A DNA stretch of 64,000 nt, taken from assembly GCF_006494815.1 (NCBI RefSeq), contig NZ_CP041091.1, forward strand, positions 1,701,001-1,765,000, given 5' to 3'. The stretch is from Nocardioides sambongensis (GTDB lineage: Bacteria > Actinomycetota > Actinomycetes > Propionibacteriales > Nocardioidaceae). The notes beneath the pieces were generated by a model. It was not told the origin of the DNA. It ran no database searches and saw only the letters and a program-made list of their open reading frames with translations. Positions 46,223 to 55,430 of this stretch are shown in pieces; within the stretch, counting starts at the first letter, position 1; each line of letters opens with the position of its first letter. Position numbers and translations under genes: made by a program.

Positions 46223-47652
46223 CGGGTGAACAGCACCTTCCTGGTCGCCGGGTCGGCCTCGGCCAGCCGGACGGTGACCTCGGTGCCGAGCGGGAGCGGT
46301 CGCTCGGAGGTGACCCGTGCCTCCACCCCGATCGCGGTGACCAGGACGACTCCGCGCTCGGGCCGCTCCTCCTCGACGCTGGTGATCACCCCGGTGAACT
46401 CCTCTCCGACCCGGCCGACCAGGGTGCCGGCCTCGATCAGGTCCAGCACCGCCCGCTCGTAGGCGCCGGCGCGGCGTGCGGAGTCGGCCAGCAGCTCCGG
46501 GAGCGTGGGCAGCGCTTCGCGGACCCAGGGCGGCACCTCGGTGCCGGCACAGGCGGCGAGGCAGACCTCGCCGGCGAACCGATCGCCGAGCCGACGCAGG
46601 GGTGCCGTGACGTGCGCATAGGGCGCGGCGATCGCCGCGTGCAGCGGCTGGTCGGGCGGCGCCCCGTCGAAGGCGGCGTGACCGCTGCCCCGGAGCAGCC
46701 GGGTGCAGGCCACCGTCATCGCCTGGTGGGCGGGCTGCGACGGGTCGAGGCGTCGTACGAAATCGGGGTAGGCGACATCGTCGGGCCAGTCGATCCCCAG
46801 CCCGGCCGCGACCCGGCGCAGTCGGGCGACGTCGCGGGGGTCGGCCGGCGGCAGGGTGCGCAGCAGACCGACACCGGCCTGGAGCATCAGCTGGGCCGCG
46901 GCCATCCCGGTGAGCAGGGAGATCTGGGCGTTCCACTCCTCGACCGGCAGCGGGTCCCGGAAGGTCAAAGTGAAGTGCCCCCGGTCGTCCTCCTCGACCT
47001 CCTGCTCGGGCAGCGGCAGCGAGACACCGCCCCGGGCAGCCTCCTGGGCGATCAGCAGGCGGCCGATCTCCCGCAGCAGCCCGAGCACCTCCGGCGCCTG
47101 CCCGGTGTCGACGGCGCGCTGGGCCGCCGCGTAGGACCACCGCTCGCGGGAGCGCACCGCGGCGCGCTCCACGTGCACCGCCGCGGTGGCACCGTCGGCG
47201 TCCAGGTCGATGGTCCAGAGCAGGGCCGGGCGCACCTGCTCGGGCAGCAGCGAGGCACCGCCCTCCGACAGCGCCGGCGGATGCAGTGGGATCCGGTCAC
47301 CGGCGCCGTAGAGGGTCTCGCCGCGGGTGCGTGCCTCCGCGTCCACCGGACCACCGGCCGGCACGAACGCGGCGACGTCGGCGATCGCGTAGTGCACCCG
47401 GAACCCGGCGCCGGTGCGGGTCAGGTGCAACGCCTGGTCGAGGTCCATCGACCCCTCGGGATCGATGGTGATCAGCGGCAGGTCGGTGGCGTCCCGCGCC
47501 GGCAGCACGACCGCCCTCAGCGCCTCCTCGGCGGCGGCGGTGACCTCGCCCGGGAACTCCCCCGGCAGCTCCAGCTCCTCACGGATCCGCCGGAGCCCGT
47601 CGGTCAGCACCTCGGAGCGCGCCCTGACCCGGACCGCGACGTTGCTCGGCAT
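46219..47652 (-). CDS. RNB-domain ribonuclease
   Basis: A 477-residue protein. The RNB core has ITIDPEGSMDLDQALHL (catalytic Asp cluster), VHYAIADVAAFV, ETLYGAGDRIPLHPPALSEGGASLLP and the later YAHVTAPLRRLGDRF. A short C-terminal S1-like part follows. It is shorter than RNase R and RNase II and lacks the N-terminal cold-shock domains, like the actinobacterial RNB proteins. It degrades single-stranded RNA 3' to 5'. The start has TAGGGT seven bases upstream. Confidence 0.88.
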   Translation of the reverse strand: MPSNVAVRVRARSEVLTDGLRRIREELELPGEFPGEVTAAAEEALRAVVLPARDATDLPLITIDPEGSMDLDQALHLTRTGAGFRVHYAIADVAAFVPAGGPVDAEARTRGETLYGAGDRIPLHPPALSEGGASLLPEQVRPALLWTIDLDADGATAAVHVERAAVRSRERWSYAAAQRAVDTGQAPEVLGLLREIGRLLIAQEAARGGVSLPLPEQEVEEDDRGHFTLTFRDPLPVEEWNAQISLLTGMAAAQLMLQAGVGLLRTLPPADPRDVARLRRVAAGLGIDWPDDVAYPDFVRRLDPSQPAHQAMTVACTRLLRGSGHAAFDGAPPDQPLHAAIAAPYAHVTAPLRRLGDRFAGEVCLAACAGTEVPPWVREALPTLPELLADSARRAGAYERAVLDLIEAGTLVGRVGEEFTGVITSVEEERPERGVVLVTAIGVEARVTSERPLPLGTEVTVRLAEADPATRKVLFTR

Positions 47653-47659
47653 GGGCCCG

Positions 47660-47669
47660 ACCCTATCCT
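47660..47669. promoter_or_regulatory. Overlapping divergent -10 boxes for the RNB and yaaA genes
   Basis: TAGGGT on the minus strand (47660-47665, seven bases before the RNB ATG) overlaps TATCCT on the plus strand (47664-47669, eight bases before the yaaA GTG). Both genes appear leaderless, and their promoters share the 25-bp gap. Confidence 0.5.
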
Positions 47670-47677
47670 TGGGCTCC

Positions 47678-48457
47678 GTGCTGATCCTGCTGCCGCCGAG
47701 CGAAGGCAAGTCCGCCCCGAACCGCGGTGCGTCCCTGCGGATGGAGGGGCTGTCGCTGCCCGGGCTGTCGCCGTCCCGGGAGCGGATGCTCGGGGCGCTG
47801 GTCGCCCTCTGCCGCGACGACCCGGACCGCGCGGCGAGCGTGCTGGGGCTCTCCCGCACCCAGCTCGACCTGGTCGAGCGGAACGCACTGCTGACCGAGG
47901 CCCCCACGGCCCGCGCGGACCGCATCTACACCGGCGTGCTCTACGACGCCCTCGACGTGGCCACCCTCTCCCCGTCCGCCAAGCGGCGTGCGGCGACGCG
48001 GGTCGCGGTCACCTCCAGCCTGTTCGGCCTGGTCCGGTTCGGCGACCGGATCCCGGCCTACCGGCTCTCCGGCGACGCCACCGTCCCCGGCGTCGGGTCG
48101 GTGGCCGGCCTGTGGCGCGAGACGCTCGGCCCGGCGGTCACCGACGCGCTCGGTCGCGGCCTCCTGGTCGACCTCCGGTCGAGCATGTACGCCGGCTTCT
48201 GGCGCCCCGGCCCCGAGCTCGCCGAGCGCGTGGCGACGGTCCGGGTGCTGCACGAGGCCAACGGCCGCCTGCAGGTGGTCAGCCACTTCAACAAGGCGAC
48301 CAAGGGACGGATCGTCCGCGCGCTGCTCGAGGACGGCGCCGACCCGCGCAGCCCGGCGGCCCTCGCCGAGACCCTGGAGCGTCTCGGCTGGACGGTCGAG
48401 GTCGGGTCGCCCGGCCGGCGCGGCACGCAGCTCGACGTCGTGGTCAGCGAGCTCTGA
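47678..48457 (+). CDS. yaaA: Peroxide stress protein YaaA (DUF328)
   Basis: A 259-residue protein. The start LILLPPSEGKSAPNRG is the family signature. RADRIYTGVLYDALD, SSLFGLVRFGDRIPAYRLS, GLLVDLRSSMYAGFW and VSHFNKATKGRIVRALL follow in the usual order. In E. coli, YaaA limits iron-dependent damage under hydrogen peroxide. The GTG start is leaderless. Confidence 0.88.
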   Translation: MLILLPPSEGKSAPNRGASLRMEGLSLPGLSPSRERMLGALVALCRDDPDRAASVLGLSRTQLDLVERNALLTEAPTARADRIYTGVLYDALDVATLSPSAKRRAATRVAVTSSLFGLVRFGDRIPAYRLSGDATVPGVGSVAGLWRETLGPAVTDALGRGLLVDLRSSMYAGFWRPGPELAERVATVRVLHEANGRLQVVSHFNKATKGRIVRALLEDGADPRSPAALAETLERLGWTVEVGSPGRRGTQLDVVVSEL

Positions 48458-48460
48458 GCG

Positions 48461-48865
48461 ATGGCACGCCGGGCGACCTGCCCCTGCGGGTCGGGGGCCA
48501 CCTACCGCGACTGCTGTGAGGCCTTCCACGCGCACCGGGCGACGCCGGCCACCGCCGAGCAGCTGATGCGCTCACGCTACAGCGCGTTCGCCGTCGGTGA
48601 CCACGCCTACCTGCTCGACACCTGGCACCCGGCCACCCGACCGGACCGGATCGATCACGACCCGACGACCACCTGGACCGGGCTCGAGGTGATCGCCACC
48701 GAGGCCGGCGGAGCCGACGACGACAAGGGCGTGGTGGAGTTCGTCGCGCACCACCGCACCGACCTGGGCGCCGGCGGAGCGGTGCTCGGCCGCCTGCACG
48801 AGACCAGCCGGTTCACCCGCCGCGCGGGCCGCTGGGTCTACCTGCGCGGCCGGATGCACCCGTGA
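48461..48865 (+). CDS. YchJ-family protein (SEC-C motif, UPF0225)
   Basis: A 134-residue protein. The N-terminal zinc-binding CPCGSGATYRDCC motif (SEC-C type) is at residues 7-19, then LMRSRYSAFAVGDHAYLLDTWHP and VEFVAHHR, and an NTF2-like end with RFTRRAGRWVYLRGRM. The function is unknown in general. It follows yaaA by three bases and is probably co-transcribed. Confidence 0.88.
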   Translation: MARRATCPCGSGATYRDCCEAFHAHRATPATAEQLMRSRYSAFAVGDHAYLLDTWHPATRPDRIDHDPTTTWTGLEVIATEAGGADDDKGVVEFVAHHRTDLGAGGAVLGRLHETSRFTRRAGRWVYLRGRMHP

Positions 48866-49072
48866 CCGGCCGGGGCTGAGCCCGGGGTGAGGGCCGGACC
48901 GGGCCGGGACTCAGCCGCCTCGTGCGGCCGGGAACGGCCCGAATGTCGACACATCAACCCGCGTCGGGCGCGCCGCACGATCCGCCGAGGTTCGAGGCGT
49001 AGGCTCACCCGGACCGGCGGAATCCGCCGGGTGCGGTGGCGACACCGCGGACAGGAAGCAGGCAGCAGACCG

Positions 49073-50014
49073 ATGGCGCACCTCACCCTCGCCGGTCTCT
49101 CGGCGGACGGTCGTCGCCTGCTCCTGGTGAGCGAGAAGGGCGTCGAGTTCACCCTCGACATCAATCCCGCACTGCGCGCAGCTCTGCGCGGCGACACCTC
49201 ACGCCTCGGCCAGTTGGAGATCCAGATGAACTCAAGCCTCCGTCCCCGCGAGATCCAGATCCGGATCCGAGCCGGAGAGTCGCCGGAGGCGGTCGCCGAT
49301 GCGGCGGGCACGACCGTGCAGGCGATCATGCCGTACGTCGTACCCGTGGTCGCCGAGCGTCAGCACGTCGCCGAGCGCGCCCAGCGTGCCTCGCTGCGCC
49401 GCGGTCCCGGCGAGTCCGGGCCGTCGGGCCTGCGGGTGCTCGGGGAGACCGTGGCCGTGCACCTGCGCGCGGTCGGTGCGGACCCGACCACGGTGGTCTG
49501 GGACGCCTTCCGGCAGGAGACCGGCCGCTGGATGCTGACCGGGGACTTCACCGCGACCCCGCGGTCGGGCACCGCCCGGTTCGTCTTCGACCCGCCCGGC
49601 AACTACGCGCTGGCCGACAACGACGACGCCCGTTGGCTGGTCGGTGACCTGGTCGAGTCCACGGAGACGCCGCGCGACGACCTGCAGGCCGCCCGGCAGC
49701 GTCGTCTCTCCGCGATCCCCGGCGATCTGCCGCTCGGTGACGACGCGATCGACCTGGTCACCGCACCCCCGACCACACCGAACGCGCCCGCTGCCGCCGA
49801 GCCCGTCCCGGCGGAGGCGCCGCAGCAGCCCGAGCACGAGCAGCCCGAGCAGCCTGCCGCCGAGGCCCCCAGCGAGCCCGGCTCCGAGGAGCCGGCGCTC
49901 GACCCCACCGCCGACGAGCAGCGCGGCCGCCCGCGCCGACCGGTTCAGAAGAAGCGCGGTCGGGCGTCGGTGCCCAGCTGGGACGAGATCATGTTCGGCG
50001 GCGGGGACCAGTGA
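49073..50014 (+). CDS. sepH: Septation protein SepH
   Basis: A 313-residue actinobacterial cell-division protein. SepH binds FtsZ and promotes Z-ring assembly. The N-terminal DUF3071 helix-turn-helix region reads LTLAGLSADGRRLLLVSEKG to RIRAGESPEAVADAAGTTVQ (about 1-90). A variable Pro/Glu-rich linker (about 225-285) precedes the conserved C-terminal end GRASVPSWDEIMFGG. The stop overlaps the convergent sulfurtransferase gene by 26 bases. The 207-base gap upstream (48866-49072) shows no gene. Confidence 0.92.
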   Translation: MAHLTLAGLSADGRRLLLVSEKGVEFTLDINPALRAALRGDTSRLGQLEIQMNSSLRPREIQIRIRAGESPEAVADAAGTTVQAIMPYVVPVVAERQHVAERAQRASLRRGPGESGPSGLRVLGETVAVHLRAVGADPTTVVWDAFRQETGRWMLTGDFTATPRSGTARFVFDPPGNYALADNDDARWLVGDLVESTETPRDDLQAARQRRLSAIPGDLPLGDDAIDLVTAPPTTPNAPAAAEPVPAEAPQQPEHEQPEQPAAEAPSEPGSEEPALDPTADEQRGRPRRPVQKKRGRASVPSWDEIMFGGGDQ

Positions 50015-50840
50015 CCGCGGGCCGGTCGGGGTCGGCCACCCACTCGCTCCAGCTCCCCGGGTAGAGGGCCGCCCGCACCCCGATCAGCTCCAGCGCGAGC
50101 ACGTCGAGCGCGGCCGTCACTCCCGAGCCGCAGTAGACCCCCACCTCCACCCCCGGTACGACGCCGAGGTCGGCGTACGCGGCACGCAGCTGTGCGACCG
50201 GGCGGAACCGCCCGGCCTCGTCGAGGTTGTCGGTGGAGGGGAAGTTCAGCGCGCCGGGGATGTGCCCCGCGACGGGGTCCAGCGGCTCGGTGAGCCCGGC
50301 GTAGCGGGCCGGCGCCCGGGCGTCGAGCAGCACCGGCAGGTCGCCGACCCCGTCGGCCTCCACCACCGGCATGCCCCCGGGCCGCGCCACGAAGTCACCG
50401 GAGGCGACCGGGTCGTCCGGTCCTCCGGTCTCCACGCCTCCGCCGGAGGCGGTCCAGGCGGCCCAGCCACCGTCGAGCACCCGGACGTCCGGGTGCCCGT
50501 GGTGCCGCAGCAACCACCAGCAGCGGGCGGCGGCGTGACCGGACCAGTCGTCGTACACGACCACCGGGGCGTCGGCGTGCACGCCGGCGGCGCGCATGGC
50601 GGCGCCGAAGACCTCCGGATCGGGCAGCGGGTGCCGGCCGCGCGGCGTTCGTCCGTCGATCCGGACCGCCGGCGCGGCCAGCGCGGCATCGAGGTCGACG
50701 TAGCGCGCACCCGGGATGTGTCCGGCGGCGAACTCGGGCGGGCCGTCCGGGCCTCCCATCCGGTAGCGGACGTCGAGGAGCGTGACCGCCCCCGCGCCCC
50801 GGGCGGCGTGGAGGTCCTCCACGTGGATGATCGGGTGCAC
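49989..50840 (-). CDS. Thiosulfate/3-mercaptopyruvate sulfurtransferase
   Basis: A 283-residue protein with two rhodanese domains. The N-terminal one (about 8-135) has LLDVRYRMGGPDGPPEFAAGHIPGARYVDLD. The C-terminal one (about 165-275) carries the active loop YCGSGVTAALDVLAL with the persulfide Cys. CGSGVTA favours mercaptopyruvate-type enzymes over thiosulfate-type ones, in which the loop is CRKGVTA. The GTG start has TAGGTT six bases upstream. Confidence 0.88.
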   Translation of the reverse strand: MHPIIHVEDLHAARGAGAVTLLDVRYRMGGPDGPPEFAAGHIPGARYVDLDAALAAPAVRIDGRTPRGRHPLPDPEVFGAAMRAAGVHADAPVVVYDDWSGHAAARCWWLLRHHGHPDVRVLDGGWAAWTASGGGVETGGPDDPVASGDFVARPGGMPVVEADGVGDLPVLLDARAPARYAGLTEPLDPVAGHIPGALNFPSTDNLDEAGRFRPVAQLRAAYADLGVVPGVEVGVYCGSGVTAALDVLALELIGVRAALYPGSWSEWVADPDRPAVTGPRRRT

Positions 50841-50846
50841 GGCACG

Positions 50847-50852
50847 AACCTA
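50847..50852 (-). promoter_or_regulatory. -10 box of the leaderless sulfurtransferase gene
   Basis: TAGGTT on the minus strand, six bases before the GTG at 50840. Confidence 0.55.
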
Positions 50853-50936
50853 GTCCCACCGACCCGGCCCCGGGTCGGTGCGGCGTCCTGTGGAGGAGTG
50901 CGGCGCGGAGCGGCCGGCTGGGGCACCGTGGTGGGT

Positions 50937-51374
50937 GTGCCTCACCCTGCAGGTCGGATCACCGACCCGGTCCCGCGCGCGCTGGAGCGGGTGCTGCGTC
51001 ACGCGGTGCTGGCCCACGTCCGGAGCGAGTCACGGCGCAGCTATCCGCAGGGTCTGGTGGTGGGCTTCCCGACGTCTCCGGTGGAGCAGCGCCGTCTCGA
51101 GCTCAGCGCCACCGGCTGGGACCACTCCCTGCGCACGGAGGTCGTGCAGGCGATGGCCGCGCCGTTCCTCGCCGAGGGGCGGGTGCCGCTGGTGTGGCTG
51201 ACCCGGCCCTACGTCTGCGACGGGCACGACGACCTGGCCTGGGCGTCCGCGGTCGGGTCCGCAGCCGGCGAGCTCGGCGCCGACCTGGGCTTCGTGGTGG
51301 TCACCCGGCGGTCGTGGCGCGACCCGAGGACCGGCGTGGGGCGCACCTGGCAGCGGGCGATCCGGCGGCGCTGA
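50937..51374 (+). CDS. Conserved actinobacterial protein of unknown function
   Basis: A 145-residue protein with a GTG start (other GTGs at 50928 and 50931). It contains LERVLRHAVLAHVRSESRRSYPQGLVVGFP and PLVWLTRPYVCDGHDDLAWASAVGSAAGELG, in parts. It looks like a compact alpha/beta protein. I know no named domain. Its end is basic (TWQRAIRRR). It lies between the divergent sulfurtransferase and the convergent GCS2 ligase gene. Confidence 0.6.
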   Translation: MPHPAGRITDPVPRALERVLRHAVLAHVRSESRRSYPQGLVVGFPTSPVEQRRLELSATGWDHSLRTEVVQAMAAPFLAEGRVPLVWLTRPYVCDGHDDLAWASAVGSAAGELGADLGFVVVTRRSWRDPRTGVGRTWQRAIRRR

Positions 51375-51422
51375 GGCCGCCCCGCGGTCCCGCCGCCGTC
51401 CCGCCGCCGGGTCGTCCGGGCG

Positions 51423-52897
51423 TCACCAGGAGTGCACGGGCTGGTTGGCGTGCATGCCCTGGCGATACTCGCGCAGCACCGTGCGCAGGGCGGCGAACCT
51501 GCGCTGCGCGTCGTCGTCGGGCGAGCCCACCTCCCGCATCCGCCGCACGAACCACTCCGCGCCGTTGCGCCCGGTCAGGCACCGCTGCTCGATGATCCCG
51601 AGGTAGTGGTCGGCCTCGGCCGAGGAGACGCCCCAGCCGTGCAGGCCCTCCGCCGCCAGCGGCAGCAGCCGTCGCAGCACCAGCTCGGTGGCGCGGACCC
51701 GTCCGACGCCGGGCCAGTAGACCTGCGCGTCGATGCCGTCGCGGGCGGCGACGTGGAAGTTCTCCTCGGCCGCGCTGAAGGACATCTGCGACCAGAGCGG
51801 GCGGTCGCTCTCCGCGAGCGCCCGGGTCAGCCCGAAGTAGAACGCCGCGTTCGCGATGGTGTCCACCACGGTCGGCCCGGCGGCCAGCACCCGGTTCTCC
51901 ACCCGTAGGTGCGGGACTCCCCCGGCGATGTCGTAGACCGGCCGGTTCCACCGGTAGACGGTGCCGTTGTGCAGGCGCAGCTCGGAGAGGTTGGGGGTGC
52001 CGCCGGCCTCGAGGACGGTGAGCGGGTCCTCGTCGTCGGTCACCGGCAGCAGGGCCGGGAAGTAGCGCACGTTCTCCTCGAACAGGTCGAACACCGAGGT
52101 GATCCACCGCTCGCCGAACCACACCCGGGGCCGCACCCCCTGCGCCTTGAGCTCCTCGCTGCGGGTGTCGGTGGCCTGCTCGAAGAGCGGGATGCGGGTC
52201 TCGGCCCACAGGCGTCGACCGAGCAGGTAGGGCGCGTTGGCGGCCAGGGCGAGCTGGATGCCGGCGATCGCCTGGGAGGCGTTCCAGTAGGCGGCGAACT
52301 TCTCCGGGGAGGTCTGCACGTGCAGCTGGGTGCTGGTGCACGCCGCCTCCGGCATGATCGAGTCCGCGGTCGTGCGCAGCCGCTCGCCGCCCTGGATGTC
52401 GATGCGGATGTCCTCGCCGCGCGCGTTGAGGATCTGCTCGCCGAGCAGCCGGTAGCGCGGGTTCGCGCTGATCACCTCGTTGCCGAGGTGCCCGCTGTCC
52501 AGCGTCGGCAGGATGCCGATCATCACCAGGTGCGCGCCGACCGTGCTGGACCGCTGCTCGGCCTGGTTGAGGCTGCGCCGCAGCCCGGCCTCGTAACGGG
52601 CGAGTCCCCCGTCGCGCAGGTGTCCGGGCGCGACGTTCATCTCGATGTTGAACTGCCCTAGCTCGGTCTGGAAGTCGGGGTCCTCGATCACCGCCAGGGC
52701 CTCGGCGTTGCGCAGCGCCGGGTCGCCCACCTCGTCGACCAGGTTGAGCTCCACCTCGAGGCCGGTCATCGGGTCGTCGGTGTCGAACGCGGCCTCGGCC
52801 AGCATCCGCTCGAACACGTCCAGGCAGCGACGGACCTTCTCCCGGTGTCGGGTGCGGTCGGCGCGGCTGAACTCCTGGGGTCCACGTGGTCGCCCAT
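51423..52897 (-). CDS. Glutamate-cysteine ligase family (GCS2) carboxylate-amine ligase, with one frameshift
   Basis: About 491 residues. The ATG at 52897 begins MGDHVDP. Adding one base to the run at 52877-52880 joins it to QEFSRADRTRHREKVRRCLD. The GCS2 fold shows GLEVELNLVDEVGDPALRN, FNIEMNVAPGHL, GGERLRTTADSIMPEAACTSTQLHVQ and LRVENRVLAAGPTVVD. Members ligate an amino acid to a carboxylate with ATP; some make gamma-glutamylcysteine. The exact substrate is not clear. It is leaderless, with TAGTCT six bases before the ATG, which supports this start. Confidence 0.82.
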
Positions 52898-52903
52898 GGA
52901 GGG

Positions 52904-52909
52904 AGACTA
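52904..52909 (-). promoter_or_regulatory. -10 box of the leaderless GCS2 ligase gene
   Basis: TAGTCT on the minus strand, six bases before the ATG at 52897. Confidence 0.55.
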
Positions 52910-52936
52910 GAGGACCGCGGCGGCTGCGGGCTGCGA

Positions 52937-53893
52937 TCAGCCCGCCTGAGGTGGGACCGCGCGCTCCAGGAGCTCGGTCAGGACGAGCGCGGGCTCGTGG
53001 TCGGGGTCGACCTCCAGCGCCCGGTCGAGCGCGACCCACGCCATCGCCCCGTCGCCGCTGCGCCAAGCCGCGAGCGCCAGCGCGGTGGCCACCCCCACCA
53101 CGTCCGGCTCCGGGGTGCGCGGCAGCACCGTGGCCCAGAACCGGCGCTCGGCCACGGCCGCTCCCCGGGACGGATGGGCCGCGCGCTGCTGCGCGCCGGC
53201 GCCACCCTCGGCCCGCAGCCGGAGCAGCAGCTCGGCGACCTCGCGATCGGAGGGTGTCCGGGTGCCCCGGGTCCACGGCTGGGACCCGGTGGCGGTCACC
53301 GGTGCGAGGTCGCCGGCGGCCTCCAGGTCCGCCAGCTCCGCGGCGACCCGCGCGGTCGCCGCCGGGTCGGCCGCGAGGGCCCGGACCATCTCGGCGCGCG
53401 AGCGGTAGCCGATCCGCCCCTCCACCATGGCCCGGACCACGAACGGGTGGGCGCTGACGTCGTACCGGACGGCGCGGGCGGGGCGGGAGGCGTCGGGGCG
53501 GCCGTCGAGGCGCCGCATCCGGGTGCCGTCCAGCGCCAGCGCCCGCAGCACCGGAATCCCGGCGGCAGCGGCGCCGTCGGCCAGCGCCGGCCACAGCCGG
53601 ATCAGGTCGGCCGGCTCCTCGGTGTGGCAGAGGAGGACCACCGCCTGCACGCCGTGCCGCACTGCCGGCACCAGCAGGGACGCGGAGAGCGCGGCCAGGC
53701 AGTCCGAGGACTGCGCGGCCGCCGGCGGCAGGTCGACGCGGGCGTGGAAGGGGTGTGCGGCGCCGAAGGTGAGCATCACGATGTCCTGGTCCGGCCAGAA
53801 GCCGAGCAGCACCGGAGCCAGCGCCACCAGGTCCTCGTCGGAGCGGGCGGTCAGGTGCAGGGGCGGGGCCAGGTCGTCGGCGGTGTCGCTCAT
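52937..53893 (-). CDS. DUF4192 protein
   Basis: A 318-residue actinobacterial protein. The DUF4192 pattern LTARSDEDLVALAPVLLGFWPDQDIVMLTF starts at about residue 14. VVLLCHTEE follows, and the end has LALAAWRSGDGAMAWVALDRALEVDPDHEPALVLTELLERA, in parts, with a TPR-like shape. The function is unknown. It is divergent from dinB across a 150-bp gap (53894-54043) that holds the dinB promoter. Confidence 0.82.
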   Translation of the reverse strand: MSDTADDLAPPLHLTARSDEDLVALAPVLLGFWPDQDIVMLTFGAAHPFHARVDLPPAAAQSSDCLAALSASLLVPAVRHGVQAVVLLCHTEEPADLIRLWPALADGAAAAGIPVLRALALDGTRMRRLDGRPDASRPARAVRYDVSAHPFVVRAMVEGRIGYRSRAEMVRALAADPAATARVAAELADLEAAGDLAPVTATGSQPWTRGTRTPSDREVAELLLRLRAEGGAGAQQRAAHPSRGAAVAERRFWATVLPRTPEPDVVGVATALALAAWRSGDGAMAWVALDRALEVDPDHEPALVLTELLERAVPPQAG

Positions 53894-54030
53894 GTCGTCA
53901 CCCTCGTCGCGCCGGCCCGGTCGGGGGCACCGCCCGGTCCGTGGCTGTGGAGGAAGGACCGCGGCCGAGCGCGGACCGCGGCCGGGTGGGCCGACCAGGG
54001 GCGGATGGGGCGGGTGTCGCCGGCGCGAAC

Positions 54031-54036
54031 TAGCGT
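54031..54036 (+). promoter_or_regulatory. -10 box of leaderless dinB
   Basis: TAGCGT, seven bases before the GTG at 54044. I see no SOS box of the GAAC-N4-GTTC type in the 150-bp gap. Confidence 0.5.
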
Positions 54037-54043
54037 TCCCTCC

Positions 54044-55420
54044 GTGCGGTCCCAGGCGTCGGTGCTCCATCTGGATCTGGACGCCTTCTTCGCCGCGGTC
54101 GAGCAGCGGGACAAGCCCTCGCTGCGCGGCAAGCCCGTGGTGGTCGGTGGAGTGGGCGGCCGTGGCGTGGTGGCCACCGCGTCCTACGAGGCGCGGGCGT
54201 TCGGGGTGCGCTCGGCCATGTCCACCCGCGAGGCGCGCGCCCGCTGCCCTCACGCCGCGTTCCTCTCGGGTCGCTTCGAGGCCTACCGGACGACCAGCAG
54301 GGCGGTGATGGAGGTGTTGCGCGCCTGCTCACCGCTGGTCGAGCCGCTCTCCCTGGACGAGGCCTTCGTCGACCTGGCCTCGGCCGAGGACATCACGGAC
54401 CTCGAGATCGGGACGGTCACCGCCTACGCGGAGCGCCTGCGCGCCCGGGTCGCCGAGGTGACCGGCGGGCTCACCGCGTCGATCGGGATCGGCACCTCCA
54501 AGTTCATCGCCAAGATCGCCAGCGACCTCGACAAGCCCGACGGCCTGGTCGTGGTGCCGCCGGGGACCGAGCGGGAGCTGCTGCGCCCGATGAAGGTGGG
54601 CGTGATCCCCGGCGTCGGCCCGGCCACGGTCGAGCGGCTGCGCCGGGTCGGCGTGCACACCGTCGCCGACCTGGAGCGGATCAGCCGCGACGAGCTGGTC
54701 CGGGTGCTCGGCCAGGCCCACGGCCAGTCCCTGCACGCCCTGGCCCGCGCCGACGACGACCGTCCCGTGGTGCCCGAGCGGGAGACCAAGTCGGTCAGCG
54801 TGGAGGCGACCTACGAGCACGACCTGACCGACCGCCGCCAGCTCGACGCGATCCTCACCCGGCAGGCGGGTGACGTCGCCCGGCGGCTGGCGGAGGGCGG
54901 ACTGTCCGGCCGCACGGTCAGCATCAAGGTGCGCCTCTACGACTTCACCACGCTGAGCCGCTCCTCCACCCTCGCCTCCCCCACCGACGAGGCGGCGACC
55001 ATCGCCCGCACCGCGCGCAGCCTGCTGGAGAACCTGGACACCTCCGGCGGCGTCCGCTTGCTGGGGGTCGGAGTGGCCGGGCTCGCCGACTGGGTCCAGG
55101 ACGAGCTCTTCACCACGACCGGGGAGGAGCCCACCGGGTCGGGTCACGAGCCCGACCACGACCCGCCGGAGGGCCTCGCAGCCGAGCCGGACCCACTGGC
55201 CGAGGCCGGGGTGCGAGCGCCGCGCCCGTGGCCGCCGGGGGCCGACGTGGTGCACACCGAGCACGGCCGCGGCTGGGTGTGGGGGTCGGGACGCGGCGTG
55301 GTCACCGTCCGCTTCGAGACCGCCGCGACGGCACCGGGGCCGGTGCGCTCGTTCCGCACCGACGACCCCGAGCTGTCCCGGTGGAGGCCGCCCGAGCCGG
55401 AGTCACCGCCCAGGCACTAG
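54044..55420 (+). CDS. dinB: DNA polymerase IV (Y family)
   Basis: A 458-residue translesion polymerase. VLHLDLDAFFAAVEQRD holds the first metal Asp (about residues 6-22), YEARAFGVRSAMSTREARARCP follows, and SLDEAFVDL (about 105-113) holds the catalytic acidic pair. GIGTSKFIAKIASDLDKPDG, the helix-hairpin GVIPGVGPATVERLRRVG and the little-finger region with TKSVSVEATYEHD are present. A C-terminal extension with HTEHGRGWVWGSGRGVVTVRFE, in parts, is typical of actinobacterial versions. No beta-clamp peptide is obvious. Confidence 0.93.
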   Translation: MRSQASVLHLDLDAFFAAVEQRDKPSLRGKPVVVGGVGGRGVVATASYEARAFGVRSAMSTREARARCPHAAFLSGRFEAYRTTSRAVMEVLRACSPLVEPLSLDEAFVDLASAEDITDLEIGTVTAYAERLRARVAEVTGGLTASIGIGTSKFIAKIASDLDKPDGLVVVPPGTERELLRPMKVGVIPGVGPATVERLRRVGVHTVADLERISRDELVRVLGQAHGQSLHALARADDDRPVVPERETKSVSVEATYEHDLTDRRQLDAILTRQAGDVARRLAEGGLSGRTVSIKVRLYDFTTLSRSSTLASPTDEAATIARTARSLLENLDTSGGVRLLGVGVAGLADWVQDELFTTTGEEPTGSGHEPDHDPPEGLAAEPDPLAEAGVRAPRPWPPGADVVHTEHGRGWVWGSGRGVVTVRFETAATAPGPVRSFRTDDPELSRWRPPEPESPPRH

Positions 55421-55423
55421 CGT
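55418..55423 (+). promoter_or_regulatory. -10 box of the leaderless oligopeptidase gene, overlapping the dinB stop codon
   Basis: TAGCGT, seven bases before the ATG at 55431. TAG is also the dinB stop codon. Confidence 0.5.
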
Positions 55424-55430
55424 TCGACAC

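Noticed and set aside
53894..54043. An SOS box upstream of dinB
   Set aside because: No GAAC-N4-GTTC type palindrome is present in the gap.
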